Assembly: GCA_032717465.1 (NCBI GenBank)
Contig: CM064732.1
Coordinates: forward strand, 35,870,322-35,934,321
Direction of reading: 5' to 3'
Source of the DNA: Coenobita brevimanus
Taxonomy: Eukaryota > Arthropoda > Malacostraca > Decapoda > Coenobitidae
DNA length: 64,000 nucleotides
Both the position numbers and the translations under genes were made by a program. How positions within the stretch are numbered: position 1 is the stretch's first letter; each line of letters begins with the position of its first letter. Positions 33,630 through 43,390 of the stretch are shown here, in pieces. The notes under the pieces were generated by a model. It searched no databases. It worked only from the letters and a program-made list of their open reading frames with translations, and had not been told where the DNA came from.

Positions 33630-34562
33630 TTGGTGTTGATTGCAGAGAATGAAATGGAGGCGGAGGAAAGGTTTAGGAAGTGGAGAGATGGTATGGGGCA
33701 AAAGGGTTTAAGGGTAAATGCAGATAAAACGAAAGTGATGATATCTAGGGTTGGTGGCGGTACTGTCAAAGACGAGGGAGAGTGGCCATGTGCAGTTTGC
33801 CACAAGGGCATGGGAAGTAATTCCATCTTGTGCGGTGTGTGTGATAAATGGGTGCATAAGAGATGTAGTGGTATCAGAGGTAGACTGCGAGATAATGCTA
33901 ATTTTATGTGTACGGCGTGCCGGGGTGAGCAGGTGGAGATTGTCAGACGTGAAAGGATTGAACTTGCTGGTGAATCTCTTGAGTGTGTGGAAGAGTTTTG
34001 TTATTTGAGAGACATGTTGTGTGCTGGAGGTGGGGCTGGAGCTAGCTCTGTGGCTAGGGTGAGAAGTGGTTGGAAGAAGTTCAGGGAGCTCTTGCCTCGC
34101 CTGACACTGAGAGGGCTCTCCCTACGTGCTAAGGGGTCTTTGTATGCAGCATGTGTTAGAAGTGTAATGCTGTATGGCAGTGAGACCTGGGCAGTGAAGG
34201 GGGAAGATATTTGCCGGCTCAGACGTACAGAAATGACAATGATTAGGTGGATGTGCAATGCGTCCCTGCGTCCAAGGCCTGGAAGGGCTGGGTTTACAAT
34301 GGAAGAGTTGAGAGGTAGGATGGGACTGGAGTGTATTGGTGTTGTGATGAGGAGAGGTAGATTGAGGTGGTTTGGACATGTGGAGAGGATGGGGGATGAT
34401 AATTGGGTGAGGAAGGTGAGAAGTGTTAATATTGGGGGTGGGGTTATGAGGGGTAGGCCGAGAAAGACATGGGACGAGGTCATTAAGTGTGACCTTAGGG
34501 TTAAGGGATTGAACAGGGAGGCTGGAATGGATCGTGCAGCGTGGAGAGCCGCCATTAGGTGA
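33630..34562 (+). pseudogene. RTE-C C-terminal part: RT thumb, PHD-like finger, C-terminal domain
   Basis: In the same frame as the RT. It continues with LVLIAENEMEAEERF and VNADKTKVM. At about 33783-33950 comes a cysteine-histidine cluster (CAVC ... CGVC ... WVHKRC ... CTAC) with the C4-H-C3 spacing of a PHD-type zinc finger. The rest (MLYGSETWAVKGEDI, GRLRWFGHVERMG) is the conserved RTE-type C-terminal region. The finger lies between the palm and the thumb/C-terminal domain. Its role is unknown; binding RNA, DNA or chromatin is possible. Confidence 0.85.
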
Positions 34563-34597
34563 CCAAGGCCGACACCTGCAAGCATGTTGGAGCCTTT

Positions 34598-34622
34598 AAA
34601 AACGAAAACGAAAACGAAAACG
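34598..34622 (+). repeat. (ACGAAA)n retrotransposon tail
   Basis: Four units of ACGAAA mark the 3' end of RTE-C, shortly after its stop codon (about 34561). Confidence 0.9.
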
Positions 34623-34639
34623 ATGACCACATACAATGG

Positions 34640-34865
34640 GAGAGGCATAATATCCCGAGCACATTCGTATAATCACATCTTCAGGTGATATTCAGGGGAA
34701 AACAACGGAGGTTCAGCACAACTGACGTTTTATACATTAAAGAGAAGGGTGAGGGAATTCCTTAGAGACTTCGCCAAGTCGCAGGTCAAAGCCTATATGA
34801 TAGATTCAATAAATCTGACATCTAGGCAAAGCATGATGTTTTCATAGCACATAATATTCATTATA
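34640..34865 (-). mobile_element. Probable Penelope-like element 3' end
   Basis: On the minus strand the segment includes CCTGAAGATGTGATTATACG followed by AATGTGCTCGGGATATT. I associate this with the terminal regions of Penelope-like elements, where a compact hammerhead-ribozyme-like motif is known. No coding region accompanies it. The boundary at 34865 is a guess. It abuts the RTE-C tail almost directly. Confidence 0.4.
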
Positions 34866-36189
34866 ACATTTAGGAAATATATGATACTAATTTACAAGTA
34901 ACAAATATAAACCTTCATATATATAATTATATACTCATTTATTCATTTATAGTAAGATATATGTTGATGTTATAATTAAGCTAATGTCATATAAATACTC
35001 TGTTACAGCATGTACTGCGAAGTTATGCTTGGCGTAGATTTAAGAAAATATTTTCATCCATACCACTGGGTTTGACCAGTGACTTTAAGTCTCTATTGAA
35101 ATTCCTCGTCGTTCTTTGTCTGCCTGTCTGTCTGTCTGTCTAAAACGTCATTTTTTCTGGACCTCACCCACTTTGTTTTTTTTTCTGAATATGTGATTAC
35201 ACGAATGCGCTCAGGACATTTTCGTCTTTCCTGTTTTCTTGTGTATATTAGCATATGAATCATGGGTAACCAAGAGATTTATATGTATGGTCATAAAAAA
35301 AAACTATTGTTACCCCCCGGGATGTTCGATACGAAACGAACGTTAGCTGGGCCATGTGGGTGGGTCCTTGCTGTTTGCCCCTCCCCTACCTAGTGTTGCC
35401 ATATAACAATCTCATTACAAGAGTTGGAATAATGAGCAAGAATGAGCCACATGGCGGGGGAAATATATAGGGCGTGTTTGGGTTAATCTGAGTGCCCCGC
35501 CGGGGATTAATAATGAAATTCGGCACGATTACTATTTTCCAACTATTCGCCACATATTATCTATAGAATAGAACAAATAAATTATTTTTAAGGGTATTAA
35601 ATCTACAGTTTAGGCATCGACATTTTTTTTTTTTTTTTTATGATAGTCTAGCAGGGGTGCACGAGTTCATTTGTTTGCTTTAGGTGGGTTGTTAAATGCT
35701 TCAGATGGATGTTTCGGACGTCTACAGGCTGTTTTTGAAGCAGGAGGTGGGTATACAAAATATTAAAGCAATGAGACTGAACATGTATTATTATTTTCCT
35801 TCTACTCAACATTTATTATATGTTGAAAACAATGCATATCATTTGAATTTCACAAACTTGACTTGTATTGGCTGAAGTACTATCATACGTCTGGCAAGGG
35901 TGCATATCCTCATTGCCCATCTGCATCTGTTGCCGACATTACAACATTCTGTTATATTTTTACTTAATGAACTCGGTGCCGGATAATAAAATGTATTGTC
36001 TCAATGCACAGAGGCCAAACGATCTAATTAGCTTTTACTACCTGGAGCACAAATTCTAATATTGTGTATCACATAACCGACACTGACGGGTTTGCAGCAC
36101 AAACTTTCCTGTCCCGTCATTCCACAACACTTCGTCATTGTGTCATAGTGCATAGCTCTGGAGGGTAATGATAGTTTTTCTTATGACTA
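34866..36189. other. Unassigned AT-rich region
   Basis: About 1.3 kb without a recognisable gene or family. It contains a (TCTG)n-like patch at 35118-35140 and a poly(T) run at 35625-35640. A GC-richer block at 35315-35500 stands out but has no identified function. Confidence 0.5.
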
Positions 36190-36190
36190 A

Positions 36191-36256
<66 letters not shown>
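36190..36256. repeat. (CA)n and (TA)n microsatellites
   Basis: CA repeats at 36190-36213 and TA repeats at 36218-36256. The TA array directly flanks the Tc1/mariner-type element. Confidence 0.96.
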
Positions 36257-36259
<3 letters not shown>

Positions 36260-37130
36260 GGTGACCCAAAGAAACCTGCCACATTTCGAAAGGCTGTAGC
36301 ACTGGCAGTAATGAGGCGGGAGGGACGGGGCTAGGGTCTGTGATAGCCCAACCCCAGCCGTCCTCAGTCGCCAACATGGCGTGGTCGGGAGCACACTGTG
36401 TGTTCACTGTTGAAGCGTTCTTCACAAAGAACCATTCCTTGATCGCCGGGCAGATGGCCTTTCAAAGACGCTTCAGTATTCCACGGAACGAAAACGTTCA
36501 AGATTGAAAAATCATCTTGCAGTGGATTGAGAATTTCAAGGCAACAGGCTCACCTTTATAAAGAAAATCACTGAGTAGATCTAGGAGCGCTTGTACACCT
36601 GTGAATATTGAAGCATTGAGGCGTTCTGCGCAGAAGCATGCTTTAGCTGTAGGGTTATCCTAGGAAACTGCAAGGAGAATCTTACACAAAGACCTTCACT
36701 TCCATCCATACAAACTGAGGGTTGGGCAAGGACTCAATGCGAGAGACTGGATAAGCCGCAGGGAGTTATGCGAGAACATTCTGCAAAGTGTTCCGGAAGA
36801 TGCTGTTCTCTCGTGCAGTGACGAAGCTCATTTTCATTTGAGTGGCTCTGTAAACTCATCGACCCTAAACTCTTGAAGCCCTTAAGGTTGCTATTCAGCA
36901 GGATATAGCCGCTGTTCCACCTGACATGACCCGTCGAGCCATGGCAGCCTTCAGAAATTGCCTCCAAGCGTGTATAGACAATGATGGTCACCATTTGGAG
37001 GATGTCATTTTTAAAATATGAATAAAAACTGTATTGAATGAAGTTTCATGTGGGCAGATAATATTTTGATTATCTTTAACCATTTTTTTTCCACTTACCT
37101 TTGAAATGTGGAAGTTTTTTCTGGGTCACC

Positions 37131-37133
<3 letters not shown>
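36257..37133 (+). mobile_element. Internally deleted Tc1/mariner-type (IS630-like) element
   Basis: Ends are CAGGGTGACCCA at both sides in inverted orientation. The similarity extends to about 36 bp (TTCCACATTTC blocks) and TA lies on each side (36255-36256, 37134-37135). Inside, the plus strand reads a transposase N-terminus (MAWSGAHCVFTVEAFF near 36376, then a helix-turn-helix-like region, HKDLHFHPYKLRVGQ, SCSDEAHFHLSGSVN with the first catalytic Asp). It then jumps to the C-terminus (AVPPDMTRR-like, LEDVIFKI). The middle with the remaining catalytic residues is deleted, and stops and shifts are present. It must be mobilised in trans if at all. Confidence 0.85.

Positions 37134-37186
<53 letters not shown>
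37134..37186. repeat. (TA)n microsatellite
   Basis: About 53 bp of TA repeats joining two mobile elements; the LTR element begins at 37187. Confidence 0.97.
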
Positions 37187-37190
<4 letters not shown>

Positions 37191-37974
37191 ACATAGCCTA
37201 TGATTTCATCATCCTTTGTGTAATTTTAACGCACAGTATGCTGCATGTTTGATCACGAGCGTGTTCTGCCTCAGTTCCCCCCTTCTACCGTTATAGTAGA
37301 GTAAGTCGTCCTTTCTGTTGTTCAGAGCGGGATTGTCAACTCTTTGTCCCCATGGCTTCATTTGCGCATCCTTCTTACAAGTTGTATCAAGCTCTGCCGG
37401 CCCCAATATAATGAGCTCAGTCTCTGCATCATTGCCACTTAGATCTGCTCCTCATTTTGTTCACATCTCTGTCCTCCCCTGTACGGTTATTATTGAGTGC
37501 TCAGGAAGTCTCCAACCATCTAGCAGCTGTGTAATTTGAGTATAAGTGTTGTTGCATTTTCTTCTTGTACTGTATAGCATAAGTTTAATTTGTAGGCCTA
37601 GTGAAGTTTTTGTAATTCATGTAGGGATCTTTATGTCCATCATCATTAATAATATTTTGTATCTGTAATAATTTATCTTGCATTAACTGAGCATTACCCA
37701 GTGTATTTTCATTTTATCAGGGCTAACTTAGATAAATTTACTCTTGCTAATTTCGTGTTAATAGAGGCTATTGCAGTTAAACATATATTTAACCTGTTTT
37801 TTTGCCATTACATTATCCTTATGAGTCCTGAATGTTTTGTTGTTAGTTTGAGCATTAAACTTTAACTTGTAATTTTACCTAACTCTTTTGTTTTGAACCT
37901 GGAACTTTACGGGACGGTAGTGATTTTTAGTATTCTCACTTAAAGTGTACATTATCTTTCTCTGTTCCGTAACA
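37187..37974 (+). repeat. 5' LTR
   Basis: 788 bp, TG...CA termini. It would carry the promoter and polyadenylation signals. Its partner is 41864-42651. Confidence 0.95.
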
Positions 37975-38055
37975 TAAATTTGGCGACCTCATATCAGGAT
38001 ATTCAGGATATTATCATAAGGATATTGCTCGATATTTTGTGACTGTTACTTATTC
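37975..38055 (+). promoter_or_regulatory. Leader with primer-binding site
   Basis: TAAATTTGGCGACC immediately follows the LTR; TGGCGACC has the form of a tRNA 3'-end complement used to prime minus-strand synthesis. The matching tRNA was not identified. The gag start lies at 38056. Confidence 0.6.
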
Positions 38056-39744
38056 ATGATGTCTACTATTACTACACTTGATGAAGCCAAAGATTTTTTG
38101 TCAAATGTGCAAACAGTGTGTGATGTAGAAAACAGAACAAAGAATGAACTTAAGCTTGTTGCTCAACAATTGGGAATTGCAGTTCACTCTCATCATTCTA
38201 AAGATCAAATTGTTGGCATGATTAATAAAAGCTTGTTTAACGTAACTCCTCCAAATGAGCAAACGCAGATTGAATTAGCTAAGTTACAGCTAGCCCTGCA
38301 GGAGTCTCGTGTGAAGGAAGCTGAATTTCAAGCACGTGCTAAGGAGGCTGAGTCTCAGGCTAAGGAGGCTTGTGTTAAGGAGGCTGAATTTCAAGCAAAT
38401 GCTAAGGAGGCTGAGTTTCAGGCTCGTGCTAAGGAGGCTGAGGCACAAGTTGAAATTGCTAGGATTCAGGCAGACAATGAGTATCGCATGAAACAAGGTG
38501 GAACTGGATCATCTAGCTCTGATGATTTTGATGTGGCTAAAAATGTTAAACTTGTCCCTCCTTTTAATGAATCTGATTTAACAAAGTATTTTCACTTGAT
38601 TGAGAGGGTAGCTACAGGTTTTAATTGGCCCAAAAAGTATTGGCCAGTACTCCTTCAAACTGTTCTCACCGGTAATGCTCAAGTAACTTATGCATCTTTG
38701 CCTCAGGATCAATCTGATAATTATGATGTAGTTAAGAGCTTGATTCTTAAGGCCTATGAGCTTGTTCCTGAAGCTTATAGAGTAAAATTTAGGACAACTT
38801 ACACGCAAGATAAGCAATCCCATGTTGAGTATGCAAAAATCAAAGAAGATCTGTTAGAGCAATGGTTAAATTCTAAGAATGTGGATTCTGATTTTGGTAA
38901 ATTTAAGCAGATGATTTTGCTGGAGGACTTCAAGAGGTGTATTTATAAAGATGTAAGCCTATATCTTGATGAGAAAAGAATAGATAATTTGTCTGATGCT
39001 GCAGTTTTAGCTGATGAATATGTTCTCACTCACAAGAGATATTCTAGAGGAGAAAGGAAAGCTGAGAGTAAGTATGTTCCCTCTACTCAGAGTACAGGTA
39101 ACAGGAAACAGAATAAGGATGATGTTTCTCAGGAAGTAAATACCAGCTTCACCTCTAGATTTCAGAAAAGTAAATGTACTTATTGTAGTAAGCTTGGTCA
39201 TACTACGGAGAAATGTTTCAGGAGACAGCGTGATGTGAACAAAAAGGAGTCTTTAAATATTCAGTCAATTGGTCTAGTGTCCACTCTTGAGAGTTCCCAG
39301 AATTCTTTAACTGAGTTAACTGAACCTGCTTTGAGGGGTAACTTAAATTCTCATGATGGAGCTCCTCTTTTGAGCAGAAACGTGGGTGACACTCTCAAGA
39401 GTTCATGTGCTAATTTCCTGTCTGATGGTTTTGTCAGTCCTCTGGACAGTAATGACAGGAAATCAGTTAAAATATATCGTGATACAGGTGCTTGCCAATC
39501 CCTTATGCTGACCAGTGTTCTAGGCTCTAATGTTAATTCCTCTGATGAAACTGTAATCTTACAAGGTGTAAGAAAAAATTACTTCTCTGTCCCTCTGTGC
39601 AGAGTGAATTTAGAGTCTGGTTTTGTTAATGGTTCCGTTATGGTTGGGTTGGTTGAGACACTCCCAATGTCAGGTGTAACTTTCTTACTTAGAAATGATA
39701 TTGGTGGAAGTCAAGTGTGTCCAGCTCCTCAGTTGTCTAGTTAG
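38056..39744 (+). CDS. Gag-protease polyprotein of the LTR element
   Basis: 562 codons. Residues about 1-70: N-terminal region. About 80-145: alanine/glutamate-rich heptad-like repeats (KEAEFQAR and variants), a likely coiled coil. About 170-330: capsid-like region (NVKLVPPFNESDLTKYFHL, WPVLLQTVLTGNAQ). About 375-390: a zinc knuckle CTYCSKLGHTTEKC (C-x2-C-x4-H-x4-C), which binds the RNA genome. About 475: a retropepsin-like active site IYRDTGAC (DTGA). It forms the particle and cleaves the polyprotein. The frame ends in a single TAG at 39742-39744 and continues beyond it in the same frame, so either readthrough or a point mutation is implied. The start was chosen as the first ATG after the leader; a second ATG follows directly (MM). 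Confidence 0.92.
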   Translation: MMSTITTLDEAKDFLSNVQTVCDVENRTKNELKLVAQQLGIAVHSHHSKDQIVGMINKSLFNVTPPNEQTQIELAKLQLALQESRVKEAEFQARAKEAESQAKEACVKEAEFQANAKEAEFQARAKEAEAQVEIARIQADNEYRMKQGGTGSSSSDDFDVAKNVKLVPPFNESDLTKYFHLIERVATGFNWPKKYWPVLLQTVLTGNAQVTYASLPQDQSDNYDVVKSLILKAYELVPEAYRVKFRTTYTQDKQSHVEYAKIKEDLLEQWLNSKNVDSDFGKFKQMILLEDFKRCIYKDVSLYLDEKRIDNLSDAAVLADEYVLTHKRYSRGERKAESKYVPSTQSTGNRKQNKDDVSQEVNTSFTSRFQKSKCTYCSKLGHTTEKCFRRQRDVNKKESLNIQSIGLVSTLESSQNSLTELTEPALRGNLNSHDGAPLLSRNVGDTLKSSCANFLSDGFVSPLDSNDRKSVKIYRDTGACQSLMLTSVLGSNVNSSDETVILQGVRKNYFSVPLCRVNLESGFVNGSVMVGLVETLPMSGVTFLLRNDIGGSQVCPAPQLSS

Positions 39745-41820
39745 CCAGTGGCTGCATCCCAGGATTGTGATGTCCCTGATGTGTTCCCTGCATGTGCTGT
39801 CACTAGGGCTAAGTCTAAAGTTACTGGTGACTTAGAGGATAATGATGATGATGATGTTATCCTAGCTGACACTTTTCTTGCTAATTTGGACCACTCACCA
39901 GACGAGGCAGTACCGCGTAGTGTTGATAATTTGTCTCGTCAAGAGTTGGTTGAGTTGCAGGTTGCTGACCCTAAGTTGAAAGGTCTAGCTAACTCTGCTT
40001 ACAGTGAAGAAGAGTCAGCCGGTGCTTCTACTTGTTATTATGTAAAGTCAGGAGTACTTATGAGGAAGTGGAGACCCCCAACAGCATCAGCCGACTGTGA
40101 ATGGGAGGTTGTACATCAAGTTGTCATCCCTCGTGTTTGTAGGCAGGATATCATTAGAGTGGCTCATGATTCCAGTTTGGCAGGACACCTTGGAGTGAGG
40201 AAGACTGTGGCAAGCATTTTGAAACACTTCTACTGGCCAGGTATCTTCAGGGATGTTTCCTGGTATTGTAAGTCTTGTCACACCTGTCAAGTTGTGGGGA
40301 AGTGTAATCAGACCGAAAAGGTTGCACCTCTAGTTCCCATTCCTCCTTTTGAGGCGCCTTTCACCCGTGTGTTGGTGGATATTGTGGGCCCTCTTCCTAA
40401 GACTTCTTCAGGATTTTCTTATGTGTTGACCCTGATTGATATGGCTACTCGTTATCCTGAAGCCATTCCACTTAGAAATATCTCAGCAAAGAACGTGGTT
40501 AAGGAAATGCTAGGGTTCTTCACAAACTTTGGTCTGCCCAAGGAGGTACAGTTAGACCGAGGAAGTAATTTCATGTCAAATGTTTTCAAGCAGTCTCTGA
40601 AAGAGTTGGGCATCTCCCAGATCACGTCTTCAGCTTACCATCCCCAGACCCAAGGAGAGTTGGAGAGATATCATCAAACACTCAAATCGATGCTCAAGAA
40701 ATACTGTTTGGAACATCAGAAAGACTGGGATAAAGGTCTTCCATTTGTTGTGTTTGCCGCAAGAGAATCTCCAAATGAATCACTGGGCTTCTCACCTTTT
40801 GAACTACTGTTTGGCCATGAAGTAAGAGGACCCCTTAAGTTACTCAAGGAATGCTGGCTGTCGGAGGAAGATGACGTCAACCTGCTGGAGTATGTGATGA
40901 ATTTCAAAGAACGGCTGTCCACTGCTTTACAGCTGGCGAGAGAGAATTTAGGAGCTGCTCAGGAGAAGATGAAGACTTGGTATGATAAGAAGTCCAGGTT
41001 ACGCCACTTTCAGCCAGGAGATCAGGTTTTGATTCTGCTACCAGTTCATGGGCAACCTCTTCAAGCCAAGTTTAGTGGTCCTTATTTCGTGAAGAAGAAA
41101 CTCAGTGATGTCAACAATGTCATCGCCACACCAGATCGTAGAAAGAACAAGCAACTATGTCACATCAACATGCTAAAGTTATATCACAGGCGGGACAAAA
41201 ATAATCCAGTCTGCATTGCAGCTGTTCCACCCGAGTCTGCAAGTGAAGCTCTCCCATGCAGTATGAGCCTGAGTGATAGTTTGGGGAAGAATCCTGATAT
41301 CATGAATGATCTCCAGACTAAGCTTTCTCATCTACCTCCCGAGGAAAGGCAGGAGTTTTCGGCATTACTGCAGGAGTACCCGCAAGTGTTCCGTGCCACT
41401 CCAGGAAGAACCACTGTGTTGATGCATGATGTCGATGTTGGAGATGCAAAGCCAATTAAATTGCCTCCTTACCATGTGAACCCAGTGAAAGTTCCTCTCA
41501 TCCAGAAGGAGCCCTGTCAGAGCGAGTGGAGTTCTCCTGTCACTCTAGTCCCTAAGCCAGGTGGGTCACAGCGGCTTTGCATTGACTACAGACGTGTTAA
41601 TCAGATAACCAAAACAGACACTTACCCTCTCCCTCGTGTGGAAGATTGCATAGACAAGATCGGAAAGGCTAGGTACATAAGTAAGTTTGATTTGTTAAAG
41701 GGATACTGGCAAGTACCTATGACTGAACGTGCTAGGGAGATCTCATGTTTTGTAACACTAGGAAAGAAATTGTTATTGCAGATTGCTTATCTAGACTTTA
41801 GACAGATTGTTTTAGAGTAA
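39745..41820 (+). CDS. Integrase and truncated reverse transcriptase of the LTR element
   Basis: In frame with gag-protease after the TAG. After an acidic spacer comes integrase: an HHCC zinc domain (AHDSSLAGHLG ... CKSCHTC, about 40165-40290), then the catalytic core with VDIVGPLP, QLDRGSNF and HPQTQGELER. Counting gives 35 residues between the second D and the E, the DD35E signature. A GPY-type module (KFSGPYFVKKKL) follows near 41070. RT then begins (SEWSSPVTLVPKPGG, LCIDYRRVNQITKTD, KFDLLKGYWQVP) but breaks after CFVTLGK, before the YxDD box, and ends in unrelated codons at 41818-41820. RNase H is missing. Integration activity is conceivable, but reverse transcription would need help. Confidence 0.92.
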   Translation, partial: PVAASQDCDVPDVFPACAVTRAKSKVTGDLEDNDDDDVILADTFLANLDHSPDEAVPRSVDNLSRQELVELQVADPKLKGLANSAYSEEESAGASTCYYVKSGVLMRKWRPPTASADCEWEVVHQVVIPRVCRQDIIRVAHDSSLAGHLGVRKTVASILKHFYWPGIFRDVSWYCKSCHTCQVVGKCNQTEKVAPLVPIPPFEAPFTRVLVDIVGPLPKTSSGFSYVLTLIDMATRYPEAIPLRNISAKNVVKEMLGFFTNFGLPKEVQLDRGSNFMSNVFKQSLKELGISQITSSAYHPQTQGELERYHQTLKSMLKKYCLEHQKDWDKGLPFVVFAARESPNESLGFSPFELLFGHEVRGPLKLLKECWLSEEDDVNLLEYVMNFKERLSTALQLARENLGAAQEKMKTWYDKKSRLRHFQPGDQVLILLPVHGQPLQAKFSGPYFVKKKLSDVNNVIATPDRRKNKQLCHINMLKLYHRRDKNNPVCIAAVPPESASEALPCSMSLSDSLGKNPDIMNDLQTKLSHLPPEERQEFSALLQEYPQVFRATPGRTTVLMHDVDVGDAKPIKLPPYHVNPVKVPLIQKEPCQSEWSSPVTLVPKPGGSQRLCIDYRRVNQITKTDTYPLPRVEDCIDKIGKARYISKFDLLKGYWQVPMTERAREISCFVTLGKKLLLQIAYLDFRQIVLE

Positions 41821-41863
41821 TAAGAAATTTCCTTTGTAAATTTCTTTTTTCTTTGTGGGGAGG

Positions 41864-42651
41864 TGTTACATAGCCTATGATTTCATCATCCTTTGTGTAA
41901 TATTAACGCACAGTATGCTGCATGTTTGATCACGAGCGTGTTCTGCCTCAGTTCCCCCCTTCTACCGTTATAGTAGAGTAAGTCGTCCTTTCTGTTGTTC
42001 AGAGCGGGATTGTCAACTCTTTGTCCCAATGGCTTCATTTGCGCGTCCTTCTTACAAGTTGTATCAAGCTCTACCGGCCCCTATATAATGAGCTCAGTCT
42101 CTGCATCATTGCCACTTAGATCTGCTCCTCATTTTGTTCACATTTCTGTCCTCCCCTGTACAGTTATTATTGAGTGCTCAGGAAGTCTCCAACCATCTAG
42201 CAGCTGTGTAATTTGAGTATAAGTGTTGTTGCATTTTCTTCTTGTACTGTATAGCATAAGTTTAATTTGTAGGCCTAGTGAAGTTTTTGTAATTCATGTA
42301 GGGATCTTTATGTCCATCATCCTTAATAATATTTTGTATCTGTAATAATTTATCTTGCATTAACTGAGCATTACCCAGTGTATTTTCATTTTATCAGGGC
42401 TGACTTGGATAAATTTACTCTTGCTAATTTCGTGTTAATAGAGGCTATTGCAGTTAACCATATATTTAACCTGTTTTTTTGCCATTACATTATCCTTATG
42501 AGTCCTGAATGTTTTGTTGTTAGTTTGAGCATTAAACTTTAACTTGTAATTTTACCTAACTCTTTTGTTTTGAACCTGGAACTTTACGGGACGGTAGTGA
42601 TTTTTAGTATTCTCACTTAAAGTGTACATTATCTTTCTCTGTTCCGTAACA
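41864..42651 (+). repeat. 3' LTR
   Basis: 788 bp, same length as the 5' LTR. It is preceded by the purine run GTGGGGAGG (41855-41863) and ends CCGTAACA. About 11 substitutions from the 5' LTR were counted by eye. Confidence 0.95.
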
Positions 42652-42677
42652 ATATATATATATAATATAGCAGTAGC

Positions 42678-42709
<32 letters not shown>
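42652..42709. repeat. (TA)n remnant and (GT)n microsatellite
   Basis: Short TA tract at the LTR edge, then about 29 bp of GT repeats at 42680-42708. Confidence 0.95.
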
Positions 42710-42710
<1 letters not shown>

Positions 42711-43390
42711 TTTGGGCAGCCAAAACTACACATTCAAATAGAACCAAAATTGGCACAGAAATCGCAAAAAAAATCGCTGATGTGAAAAAACTTGGTCCCC
42801 TCACGATTTAAAAACTTTTATTATATTTAATGAGCGATCACATTTTGACCAAAAAACGCTACTTCCGGAGTCTAGCATAGGATCTCCGTAGAATTTTTTG
42901 CCCAAAGGTAGAATTATAATGAACTGGGTTCCATTTCCGAAGCTGCAAATAACACAGTCACTTGGTTAGCTGCAAAAAATCCAAGTGACAACATTACACT
43001 AGGACAGCACATAAACGCAAGAGACATCCGCAGAAGCAAGTGCGAGGGGACCGAAGGGCCCACGAGCACCTGTGTATATATACATATATAACGTATGGCT
43101 GAGGAAGAAAATTTACCAAACTTCGTTATTAATGCATAATGCATAACAGCGTAGGCCACCCAGATGGCGGGAGCTTCCTACAGTAACTCCTTCACAAAAC
43201 TGGTAGTGCAATTATGGAAATCTCAAATTAGACAATAAACACAGTAATTATATGTAATAACGAAGAATACACAAGAAAATATATTATCTCCCTGGGAGCT
43301 CTCATCATAAATTCAAAGTCAAAGAACGCTGCTTGTAGGGAATTTAAAAAAATATCCTTCAATTTTCAAGTTGAGTCTGCCTTGTAACTA
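42710..43390. other. Unassigned region
   Basis: About 680 bp. A minus-strand frame at 43159-42914 (81 codons, hydrophobic C-terminal half) has no recognisable family. No repeat ends seen. Confidence 0.45.

Larger units (their letters stand above)
31603..34622 (+). mobile_element. RTE-like LINE family C with PHD-like finger and (ACGAAA)n tail
   Basis: The element is 5'-truncated inside its endonuclease and ends in a tail of about four ACGAAA units at 34598-34622, a simple-repeat tail of the kind RTE elements carry. The coding region runs endonuclease, linker, RT, PHD-like finger and a C-terminal domain. Damage is light: a frameshift or decay region at 32292-32610, a TAG at about 32823, and a TAG at 33618-33620 in the YADD box. 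The tail and short 3' end argue for a fairly recent insertion. A 115-bp piece of the same family lies at 6270-6385. Confidence 0.88.
37187..42651 (+). mobile_element. Young gypsy-superfamily LTR retrotransposon with integrase upstream of RT (Gmr1-like)
   Basis: Two 788-bp LTRs (TGTTACATAG...CCGTAACA) bracket an interior of about 3.9 kb. A primer-binding-site-like TTTGGCGACC begins 4 bases after the 5' LTR, and a purine run GTGGGGAGG directly precedes the 3' LTR. ATAT flanks both ends, though within (TA)n this is weak. By eye the LTRs differ at about 11 positions (about 1.4%). The interior codes for gag, protease, integrase and the N-terminal part of RT in one frame broken by a single TAG. The order protease-integrase-RT is that of Gmr1-like elements rather than ordinary gypsy. 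The RT end and RNase H are deleted. Confidence 0.93.

Noticed and set aside
37187..42651. Endogenous virus with an envelope gene
   Set aside because: No env-like frame lies between the truncated RT and the 3' LTR; coding is gag, protease, integrase and partial RT only.
42914..43159. 81-codon hydrophobic minus-strand frame as a host membrane protein
   Set aside because: No family recognised, no supporting splice or promoter structure; chance cannot be excluded.
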